NCBI GenBank assembly: GCA_000720375.1
Contig: JOAA01000063.1
Span: forward strand, 1 to 46,535
DNA: 46,535 nt
From: Rhodococcus rhodnii
GTDB taxonomy: Bacteria > Actinomycetota > Actinomycetes > Mycobacteriales > Pseudonocardiaceae
Direction of reading: 5' to 3'
How positions within the stretch are numbered: the stretch's first letter is position 1; the number at the start of each line of letters is the position of its first letter. A model generated the notes under the pieces. The model did not search any database. It saw nothing but the letters and a program-made list of their open reading frames with translations, and had not been told where the DNA came from. Both the position numbers and the translations under genes were made by a program. Shown one piece after another: positions 16,391 to 24,600 of this stretch.

Positions 16391-16885
16391 TCAACGCACA
16401 CCGCACATCGGTGAGATCGAGGCGGACCGGGTGGCCGCCAGGACGGCCGTCCACGGTGGCAGGTCGCGGCCGACCGTCGGCCCACTCGCCCACCGAACCA
16501 CGCCGCTGTCCAACCGCGAGGGAGGCAGCGGGATGAAGGCTCCTAGCTTCTGCAAACGAACGCCGAGGTGACTCAGGGCACTCAACGTTCTTGTACTGAT
16601 CGAAGTGGCGGGCCCGGTGAGGAATATCCAATCCGGGCAGTCGCCGGGCAGCGCGATCACCGGGCCGGCGAGCATCTGCTGGGACAACAGCGACTGAGTC
16701 TCGACGCCGAGCTCAGCCCGCATGACGATGGCGTTCACGTTCTCCGAAACGGCGAGTACGAGACGCCTGGTCGCGGGATCGACGCCGGTCGGCCAGCCGT
16801 AGAGATGCTGGTAAGCCATGGCCCTTGCCACTGCACCGTCCAGAAGGGACGCTTGTTCGTCGAGGCGAGAGACACTGCCAGGCAC
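16391..16885 (-). CDS. Hypothetical protein, weakly resembling short primase/polymerase-like orphans
   Basis: Starting at GTG 16885 gives 164 aa; AAGG lies upstream, and the open frame extends to 16999 but its N-terminus is low-complexity arginine. Visible segments are YQHLYGWPTGVDPATRRLVL, LAGPVIALPGDCPDWIFLTG and LQKLGAFIPLPPSRLDSG. This general pattern (PxxGxxxWVFLxG...WIPLPPSR) occurs in short actinomycete proteins annotated as bifunctional primase/polymerase-like, though no catalytic motif can be confirmed here. It lies among small genes flanking an XRE/DUF397 pair. Confidence 0.5.
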   Translation of the reverse strand: MPGSVSRLDEQASLLDGAVARAMAYQHLYGWPTGVDPATRRLVLAVSENVNAIVMRAELGVETQSLLSQQMLAGPVIALPGDCPDWIFLTGPATSISTRTLSALSHLGVRLQKLGAFIPLPPSRLDSGVVRWASGPTVGRDLPPWTAVLAATRSASISPMCGVR

Positions 16886-17010
16886 AGTGAAACACCTTCC
16901 TCGTCTTCTCCTTCGCTGGCGTCGTTTCTCGTCAGCGGTTACTGGTGGAAAACCGGCTGCGGTGGAACCCGGCGGGGGACAGGAGGCAGCGAGTCCCACC
17001 GCGGCCGGTA

Positions 17011-17045
17011 CCGGACGGCTCGGCGGAGTACGTCACGCCGTCCGG
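17011..17045. terminator. Hairpin at the end of gene 17033-17296
   Basis: CCGGACGGC (17011-17019) and GCCGTCCGG (17037-17045) form a perfect 9-bp stem with a 17-nt loop, overlapping the stop codon of the minus-strand gene. Confidence 0.5.
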
Positions 17046-17296
17046 TGGTTTTCGAGTGCCGAATTCGAGGGCATGTCAGCCTGGATGTTCGTCTGCGTCC
17101 GGCCCAGACCGAGCCCGCGTGCGCCGACTGTCTCCAATGCCAGACGTAGTACGGGATCTGGCGGGCGCCCGCGCGGACGTCGGTGCGCCGCAGTGGTTTC
17201 AGTGCTGGACCGTCTGGTGAGACGGTTGGCGATCGCACGCGACGCGACACCTATGCCGACCGTGCCGACCGTGCCGACGATGAAGTAGTCGAGCAC
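17033..17296 (-). CDS. Small membrane-anchored hypothetical protein
   Basis: This 87-aa frame begins with GTG 17296, three bases after the stop of the preceding minus-strand gene. The N-terminus (YFIVGTVGTVGIGVASRAIA) is hydrophobic and predicts one membrane span; the rest is polar, basic and featureless. It could be translated by coupling. Function is unknown, and it is small enough that chance coding cannot be excluded. Confidence 0.4.
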   Translation of the reverse strand: MLDYFIVGTVGTVGIGVASRAIANRLTRRSSTETTAAHRRPRGRPPDPVLRLALETVGARGLGLGRTQTNIQADMPSNSALENHRTA

Positions 17297-17299
17297 GAT

Positions 17300-17668
17300 C
17301 TAATCCCGTCGCTGGGGCTGGGATGCGGTGAGGCCAGGGACCCGCGCCAACCCAGCCTCACCGCGGCTGGGATGCCGGGCGGCGACAGACAACACCCGAG
17401 GGGAGGAGACGCCGCTGTGCCGCCCGGCCGCATCGGTGCCTGCCCTAGCGGGGAACGGAATCCCGGCACCGGAGGTTTTTCCATATTTGCGTGTGTTGGT
17501 CGCTTTTCGAATCGCCGTGTGCAGCTGGCGTGCCTGCGCCGTCGTGAAGTAGGCGATCTCGCCGTGCGGTAGGGTCAACGCGATCATTCCGTCGATACTC
17601 GTCACTCTCACGGAGCAGCGTCGTCCGACAGCGTCTCGACAATTGGCCGCCCACTCGATCCGAATCAT
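17300..17668 (-). CDS. Hypothetical protein divergent from the XRE/DUF397 pair
   Basis: Starting at ATG 17668 gives 122 aa; the frame is open further upstream but without a better site. The first ~60 residues look conserved: IRIEWAANCRDAVGRRCSVR, then IALTLPHGEIAYFTTAQARQ, a pattern seen in small actinomycete proteins with a beta-rich fold. The C-terminal half is low-complexity. It is transcribed away from the XRE gene at 17942, so the 270-bp gap between them probably holds both promoters. Function is unknown. Confidence 0.5.
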   Translation of the reverse strand: MIRIEWAANCRDAVGRRCSVRVTSIDGMIALTLPHGEIAYFTTAQARQLHTAIRKATNTRKYGKTSGAGIPFPARAGTDAAGRHSGVSSPRVLSVAARHPSRGEAGLARVPGLTASQPQRRD

Positions 17669-17941
17669 CTTGCACTCTTTCGTGCTTACGTGCGATGTGA
17701 ATGTCAATTCGAAGGCAACAGAACACGGCCCTCCGAGAGTTCGCCCCGGATGACGCAACATCGTGAACTTCTGCGCCTCCGGCCACTATCCGGCCGGTCG
17801 TTTGATGTCGTCCTACAGTGTGTCTTGGAATGTACGGCGCTGTACATCGCCCATGAGTGTTGTCGAAGCATTAGCCTGACTGGCCCTATCGCAAGTCAGC
17901 ACGTCTGGTGGAAGCTCCGCAGCGGCGAGAGGAGTGACCAG

Positions 17942-18796
17942 GTGACATCCGACTACAGCCCCACTGTCCGGCGCCGGCGGCTCGACGCCGAACTGCGGCG
18001 CCATCGGGAGATGACTGGTAAGAAGATCGAGGAAGTCGCCGAATACCTTGGTTGCAAGTACCCGAAGATATCTCGCATCGAGAATGGACATGGCTCCATC
18101 AGTCCTGGCGATGTCCGTCTGATGTTGGATTTCTATGGAGTGTATGGTCCTGAAGCCGAACGCCTGATCCAGCTCGCGAAGGATTCTCGCGTGAAGGGCT
18201 GGTGGCACGGCTATGGTGATGTACTACCGGAATGGCTCGCGACCTACGTCGGGTTGGAGGCGGAAGCCTCCGCGAGTCATGTGTACGAGGGTGAGGTGGT
18301 TACCGGACTCCTACAGACACGGGAATATGCTCGGGCGGTCACGCTGGCGACCGTGAACGGAATGTCAGCGGACGGAGTCGACCGGCGGGTGACGCTGAGG
18401 ATGAAGCGTCAGGACAGGCTGCACGACGAGCGGCCGATCGAATTGTGGGCAGTGCACAGTGAGGCGGCTCTGAGACGTCCGGTGGGTGGTAATGTCGTGA
18501 TGCGGAATCAGCTTCGTCACCTCATGGAACTCGCGGAGCTGCCGCACGTCAACATGCAGGTGCTGCCCATTTCCGTAGGCGAGCATCCGGCGATGACCGG
18601 CCCTTTTACGATCCTCAAGTTTCGTGAGGATGCCGACCCTGACGTCGTCTATCTCGACACCCCGGTCGGCGGTCTCTACCTGGAGAAGGACAACGAAATC
18701 ACGGACTACACGCGCATATTTGACCAGCTTCGGAGGCTGGCGACGGATCCGGAGGTCACCATCAGTTTCATCCACAAGATCGCCAAGGAGTTGTAG
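17942..18796 (+). CDS. XRE-family regulator with DUF5753 domain
   Basis: GTG 17942, preceded by GAGAGGAG, gives 284 aa; the open frame reaches back to 17690 but this site decides the start. Residues ~10-65 are a helix-turn-helix (LRRHREMTGKKIEEVAEYLG, then YPKISRIENG). Residues ~100-280 are the DUF5753 ligand-binding-like domain, with the typical YEGEVVTGLLQTREYAR, HSEAALRRPVGG and ITDYTRIFDQL segments. Proteins of this type pair with a small DUF397 protein (WhiJ/AbaA/BldB-like systems) and control development or antibiotic production. The DUF397 gene begins immediately after its stop codon. Confidence 0.88.
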   Translation: MTSDYSPTVRRRRLDAELRRHREMTGKKIEEVAEYLGCKYPKISRIENGHGSISPGDVRLMLDFYGVYGPEAERLIQLAKDSRVKGWWHGYGDVLPEWLATYVGLEAEASASHVYEGEVVTGLLQTREYARAVTLATVNGMSADGVDRRVTLRMKRQDRLHDERPIELWAVHSEAALRRPVGGNVVMRNQLRHLMELAELPHVNMQVLPISVGEHPAMTGPFTILKFREDADPDVVYLDTPVGGLYLEKDNEITDYTRIFDQLRRLATDPEVTISFIHKIAKEL

Positions 18797-19006
18797 TTGA
18801 TCAGTCAAGAAATCGTGATACCGAAGGACACGATCTGGCGAAAGGCCAGCCGTAGCGTTGGTGAAGGCGCCTGCGTCGAGGTCGGCCCGTTTCCTGGTCA
18901 TACCGCGACGCGGGATTCCAAGAACACCTCCGGGCCCGTGCTGGTGTTCGGCGAGGGCGAGTGGACCGTGTTTCTCGAGTCCGTGAAGTGCGGTCTCTTC
19001 AGCTAG
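18797..19006 (+). CDS. DUF397 protein
   Basis: This 69-aa protein starts with TTG 18797 directly after the XRE stop codon; AAGGAG inside the XRE gene is its ribosome-binding site, so translation is coupled. It carries the DUF397 signature: WRKASRSVGEGACVEV, then ATRDSKNTSGPVLVF and EWTVFLESVKCG. DUF397 proteins act with the adjacent XRE partner as a regulator pair with antitoxin-like behaviour. A dead transposase begins within 100 bases downstream. Confidence 0.88.
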   Translation: MISQEIVIPKDTIWRKASRSVGEGACVEVGPFPGHTATRDSKNTSGPVLVFGEGEWTVFLESVKCGLFS

Positions 19007-19094
19007 TTGTCATGTCAATCCTCCGGGGCGTTCTTGAGCCGCGGAGATAAGCGTTGCCCGGCGCGGGGACAGGACCCGCTCCGACGCGCGCAGG

Positions 19095-19940
19095 GCGCCG
19101 GGCACCACAACACTGCTCACCGTCTATTGCTCGTATGCCAACCACCGGCGGGCATGCGCTGGTCGGGGCCCGGGTCTATCTGCCCGAGGACCAACTTGCC
19201 GATGTGGCCCGCCGGGACACGGCCGGCGTCCCCGAGGATGTGAGGTTTCGGGCCAAATCCCAACTGGCCCAAGACATTCTCACCGGCATGATCGCTGATG
19301 ACACCATGCCGCCATGGGTCGCGGGTGACGAGGTCTACGGCCGCTCAGGTCCCTTACGGAAGTTCTTGCAGGACAACGGGATCGGGTATGTGATGCGGGT
19401 CAGGTGCGCCTTCCGGGCTGAGCTGGCCCCCGGCCGGCGGATGCGCGCCGACGCCGTCGCGGCCACTCACCTGACCAGCTGCAAGCATCAGCGGTGGTGG
19501 GTAGATCTGCTCGGTGACCGGGTCCAAAAGTGAGCGCGCCTACGCGTGGGCCTGGCTGACCACCACCAGCCCCCGGCACTTCCTGCTGATCCGCAAACAC
19601 CTGCACACCGGCGAGCTGGTCTTCCACTATGCCTACGTGCCACCCGGGCAGCCGGTCACGCTGATGGCCCTGGTGCGGGTCGCCTGCCTGTGCTGGTCGG
19701 TCGAGGAGGACGTCGAGTTCGGCAAAGACCATTTCGGACTCGACCATTCCCAGGTCTGCCTGCACATCGCGCTGACCGTCGCCGAGATCAAACGCCTGTT
19801 CCACCCCGTCGCCCGCCACCTGCACTGGGTCTGGTGGCGACGACGCCACCAAGCCCGCGCCCGCTGGTTCCATCACCGCGCCCGGCTCCGCCGCCACATG
19901 GCCAGTGCATGACGAGATCGAAGTGCGGCTGCCCTACTAG
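19095..19940 (+). pseudogene. IS701-like transposase remnant, copy 2
   Basis: The longest of three related copies. It reads GHALVGARVYLPEDQLADVA, GDEVYGRSGPLRKFLQDNGI and LGDRVQK in one frame. It then shifts near 19525 to SERAYAWAWLTTTSPRHFLL, EEDVEFGKDHFGLDHSQVCL and HWVWWRRRHQARARWFHHRA, ending near stop 19940. This is the catalytic and C-terminal part of an IS701-family DDE transposase. The N-terminal third is missing and there is at least one frameshift, so it is inactive. The terminal sequence at 19921-19940 defines the IS right-end core used to find the other remnants. No intact left end or target duplication is visible. Confidence 0.8.
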
Positions 19941-20249
19941 CCTGATTTCTGTACGGAGGCCATGAAAATGGCCGCCTGTGCCCGTCGAGCCGAGAATGCA
20001 TACTGAGATTTATCCAGAATCTTCTCTCGGGAACGATGATGCTTCAACTGAACCCAACGCCGCCAGTTGTCGAAAGGCAATCGCGATGAGTAAATGATCC
20101 CGTGTCGCGCACTTGTTCTGATCGCCATGTCAACCAATTGTCGAGATCAACGGGCGTGGTTCATGGGGCTGCTGGCTGATAGCGCGCGCCGACCGGATCG
20201 TGCCGCGGTCGGCCGGAACGCTCCAGAACAGAAAGCGAGTATCAGCCGT
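19941..20249. other. Non-coding gap upstream of the plus-strand NRPS block
   Basis: No convincing gene lies here. The open frame of the SDR continues upstream to 20094, with alternative ATGs at 20127 and 20163, but none has a good ribosome-binding site. The promoter of the SDR/NRPS unit is expected in this stretch. Confidence 0.5.
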
Positions 20250-21455
20250 ATGGCAGTAGTCATGACCGGAGCCACCGGATTTCTCGGGCTCCACCTGCTT
20301 CAGAGACATCTGACAGCTGGCCGTCGGGTAATCGTGCTTGCCCACGTGAATTCCCCGCCCGCTTGGGAACGCATCGAGTACTTCCTGGCGAACGCCGGAA
20401 CGGAGAATGTGCCGCCTGCCTTGGTACGCAAGCTCGTCGACGTCGTTGAGGTCGACATCGCTGAGGACCGGATGGGGCTGTCACGGGAGCAGCACCAACG
20501 CCTTGCGCTCTCCGCCGAGGAGCTGTGGCATGTCGCCGCCTCCGTCACTCTGCACCGAGATGACGCGGCGGTGTGGCGTACCAATGTGGTTGGCACAGAA
20601 CAACTGCTGCGGCTTGCCTCATCGACCGCGCCGCACGTACCGGTGCGCCACGTCAGCACGGCATTTGTCGCAGGACGCACCCCGCACCTCGTCACCGAGG
20701 ACGACAGCCTGCACGTCATCGAATTCGAGAACACCTATGAGAAGTCCAAGCACACCGCAGAGGGCTTGGTGCGCGACTGGACCCGGCTGACAGGGCGATC
20801 GACACTCGTGCTGCGCCCGAGCATTCTGGTGCCGGGCGCGCAGTGGGCATCGGGACTGCCCACGCACACCCTGGAAACGTTGCACCACTCCGTGGCCGTC
20901 GTGACAGCGAGGACTAAACGGTCCACACCGCGGCTGGTGGTGCGGTTCGCCGGAGACCCCAGGGCCTGGATCAATCTGCTCCAAGTGGACTGGGCCGCCG
21001 AGGCCATGATGCGGTTGGCGACGCTGCCGCACCAGTCTGGTACCCACACCTTCCATGTGACGCATCCGAATGACGTACCAGTCCTGACCATCGCCGCCGC
21101 GTTCGAGGAGCTGAGCCCGGTCCGGATCAGGATCACCCCCGCGCAGCCCGCCGAACCCACCCTCCCGGAGCGGGTACTGTACCGGCGCGTCGCGGGCTTC
21201 CTCCCCTACCTTCACCACCGCAGAAGCTTCTCCGGAACACGTCTGGCCCAGGCACTGCCCCAACTGGCGCCGCCCGCACCGATCGACCGCGGATACCTGG
21301 AGCGAGCCCTCGGCGTCAGGGCTGCCAACCAGTCGCCCGCCCGCGGGCTGGGTGGGGCAGTCCGCATGACTCCGCGCAGCGCAACCGACAACAACAGCGG
21401 GCACGGAAACGGCAGCCCAGTTATCCCGAACTGCTCGGCGACCTCAAGGTATTGA
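20250..21455 (+). CDS. Stand-alone thioester-reductase-like SDR (NAD_binding_4)
   Basis: Starting at ATG 20250 gives 401 aa; the longer frame from 20094 is less likely because the Rossmann motif begins 7 residues into this form. The Rossmann motif TGATGFLG is at residues ~6-13 and the catalytic Tyr-Lys sits in YEKSK (~162). The length and the WINLLQVDWAAEAMMRLATL segment match the male-sterility/thioester reductase group. Such reductases release NRPS- or PKS-bound chains as aldehydes or alcohols, or reduce acyl-CoA. The next gene, 190 bases downstream, is an NRPS that lacks its own release domain, so this protein may be its reductive release partner (inference). The last ~45 residues look unstructured. 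Confidence 0.7.
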   Translation: MAVVMTGATGFLGLHLLQRHLTAGRRVIVLAHVNSPPAWERIEYFLANAGTENVPPALVRKLVDVVEVDIAEDRMGLSREQHQRLALSAEELWHVAASVTLHRDDAAVWRTNVVGTEQLLRLASSTAPHVPVRHVSTAFVAGRTPHLVTEDDSLHVIEFENTYEKSKHTAEGLVRDWTRLTGRSTLVLRPSILVPGAQWASGLPTHTLETLHHSVAVVTARTKRSTPRLVVRFAGDPRAWINLLQVDWAAEAMMRLATLPHQSGTHTFHVTHPNDVPVLTIAAAFEELSPVRIRITPAQPAEPTLPERVLYRRVAGFLPYLHHRRSFSGTRLAQALPQLAPPAPIDRGYLERALGVRAANQSPARGLGGAVRMTPRSATDNNSGHGNGSPVIPNCSATSRY

Positions 21456-21644
21456 CCGGACGGCGGTCCGCAGGTCTGGGGCAGTCCGCTGCCCGGCACA
21501 CCCGGCCTCTTCGTGGTCGGCGCGCCCTGCTGCAAGGCGATCTGCGCGAGCACGGCAGGGAAGCCGTCCGGGTCGCCGCCGCGGTACGCCGACTCGTCGC
21601 CGGGGCCGCCCGGCAGATCATCCCCATGCCCTGGAAGGCTCGCA

Positions 21645-24600
21645 ATGACACAACAGACCCCGGTCGCCGTGGCGGCTGTGGACTTCGTCCCACTGCCGGC
21701 CCGGCTGCGTGCTTCGGCACAACGGCACCCCGATGCCCTCGCGGTCATCGACGCCGGCAAGCGCCTGAGCTACTCGGAACTGCGGGACGCCGCACACCGC
21801 CTCGCGCACCTGCTGCTGCGGCTCGGCGCCGCACCCGGTGACGCCGTGGCGGTGTGCCTGCCACGCGGCGCGGACGCGGTCGTGGCCCAAGCGGCCGTTC
21901 TGGCGGCCGGGCTGCTGTACGTACCCGTCGACGCCGACCAGCCCGCAGAATTCTTCCGGCACGTCCTCACCACCACCGCGGTACGGCACATCATCGGTTA
22001 CTCGGCCGACCTCGCCGGCTGCGTGGCCAAGCTGGGCCCCGAAGCCGATGCGGTCACCGGCATCGCCATGGATGATCCGGATGAGCTGGCGCAGCTGGCC
22101 GCCTGCCCGACGCACACCCCGAAGGCCGATCTCGCGCCGGGCGACCCCGCCTATGTCATCCACACCTCCGGCTCCTCCGGTGCGCCCAAGGGCGTGCTGG
22201 TCAACCATGGCGCCATCGCCAACTCCACCAGTGCCCGCCTGCTGCGCTACCCGGAGAGTGTGGAGCGGTTCCTGCTCGTCTCGCCGATGACCTTCGACCC
22301 CTCGCTCGCCGGGCTGTGGTGGACCCTCTCCTGCGGTGGCACGCTGCGGATTCCCAAGGCCGGAGCACACCACGTCCTCGACGAATTGCGCACCGCGCTC
22401 ACCGATTCCACCCGGGCGGTCTCGCACGTCCTGCTGACCCCGTCCCTCTACCGTCGCGCGCTGGATGGTGTGCCGGTCGGGTCGTCAGGGCCGAGCCGGG
22501 TGATCGTCGGGGGCGAGCCCTGTCCCGCCGAACTGGTCACCGAGCACTACCGGCGCTTCCCCGACGCCATCTTGACCAACGAGTACGGTCCCGCCGAGGC
22601 GGCCGTGTGGTGCACCGCCGCCGACCTGGCGCCCGGCGCGGACGTCGTGATCGGTACGCCCATCGCGGGAGTGGAGGTCCTCGTCCTGGACGACCAGGGC
22701 CGGCCCGTACCGACAGGCACAATGGGCGAGTTGGGCATCGCCGGTACCCAACTGGCCGACGGCTACCTGGGCAACCCCGAACTCACGGCGGAGAAGTTCC
22801 AGCCGCACCCGCTGCGCGGGAACGAGCGGATCTACCGGTCCGGCGATCTCGGGCGGCTGCGACCGGATGGCCAGTTGGAGATCTTCGGCCGACTCGACGA
22901 CCAGGTGAAGGTCCGCGGCTATCGGGTGGATCTCCAGGGTGTCGCCGCGCAGTTGCGCCGCCATCCCGGTGTCCGCGACGTCGCTGTCCTGCTGCGTGAA
23001 CGCCCATACGACGCGTCGGAGCGGATGCTGACGGCGTACGTCGTCCCCGAAGCCGACCTGGAGCGCACCGGCCGGGAACAGCGCAGCGCCTTGGCCGGTG
23101 TGGTCGACGATATCGCCGCCAACGCACCGGCACGCGGCAGCGACTTCGATACCAGCGGATGGATCAGCAGCTACACCAGAGCGCCGCTGCCGGACCCGGA
23201 CATGCGCGAGTGGGTCGACCGCACGGTACGGCTGCTGAGCGAGTCCAGGCCGAAAACGGTGCTGGAACTCGGCTGCGGCTCCGGAATGCTGCTGCTGCGC
23301 TTGGCCCCGGACACCAGGCGCTATGTCGGCCTGGACATCTCAGCCGCCGTCCTAGACGGACTGCGTACGGCGGTGGACCGGGCCGGCCTACGGCAGGTGG
23401 TGGAACTGGTGCACGGCGAGGCGGTCGACGCGGAACGCTTCCACGGCGCGCAGTTCGACCTCGTGGCGTGCAACTCTGTCACCCAATACTTCGCGGACAC
23501 CGAGTATCTGCGCCGCGCCACCGACGCCGCGATCCACGCGGCCGGCGGCGGGCGGGTCGTCTTCGGAGACGTGCGCGACCAATCGCTGCTGGGCGCGTTT
23601 CACGCCTGTGTGGTGTTCACCCAGGCCGGCCTCGACACGCCCGGAGCGGAGCTGGCCCGGCGGTGGCGACGCCGCATGGCAGAAGAGGCGCAAATGCTGG
23701 TCGACCCACAGTGGTTCACCGGCTACGCGCGGCAGTCGCCCGGCGTGGCCCAGGTCGAAATACGCCCCCGACGGGGACGCCGCCGCAACGAGATGAACGA
23801 CTTCCGATTCGACGTCGTCCTGCACACGCGCCCCCGGCCAGGCGTGGACATCGACCGATGGCTGGACTGGCCGCGGGAATCGCCGGACACCCGCACCCTG
23901 CGACAGCTTCTCGAGACGCGGCCCGAAACCCTGGGAATGCTGCGCATCCCCAACCGCCGCACCGCGGCGGCCGCGGCCCTCGCCGCCGAACTGGCCACCG
24001 GAGCCGACTGGCCAACGGTCGAACTGCACGACCTCCAGCGGCAGGCCGAGGCGAAAGCGATCGACCCCGAGGACCTGATCGACCTCGCCGAAGAGCTCGG
24101 CTATCGCTGCCACCTCAGCCGGGCCTCGGCGGCACCCGACGGCGCCTTCGATGCGGCCTTCACCCGGATCGGCGCGTCCCACGACGTCGACGCGGTACCG
24201 CGTTTTCCCACCGCACCCGCCCACAGCCGGACCATGGTCACCGAGCCGGTGCGGCAGCGCATCGTGGCCGACGCACGCGGCAGCCTGCTGCCGGCGCTGC
24301 GCCGCCACGCTGAGGCATCGCTGCCCGTCTACGAGCGTCCCGCCGCCTACGTTGCGATCCCCGAACTTCCACTGACCCACCACGACAAGGTGGATGCCGC
24401 CGCCCTGCCCGAGCCCGAGGTGGAACGGCCCCAGATCAGCACGCCGTTCACCGCACCCAACTCGGAGACCCAGACCGCGGTCGCGGCGATCTGGGCCGAA
24501 CTGCTCGGCATCGACCGAGTGGGCGCGCACGACGACTTCGTGGAGTTGGGCGGCGACTCGCTGCTCGCCGCGCGCTGCGCGGTCCGGCTCAGCGAATCCT

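Noticed and set aside
17690..17941. N-terminal extension of the XRE-DUF5753 protein
   Set aside because: The extra 84 residues show no conserved pattern, and a strong GAGAGGAG site directly precedes GTG 17942.
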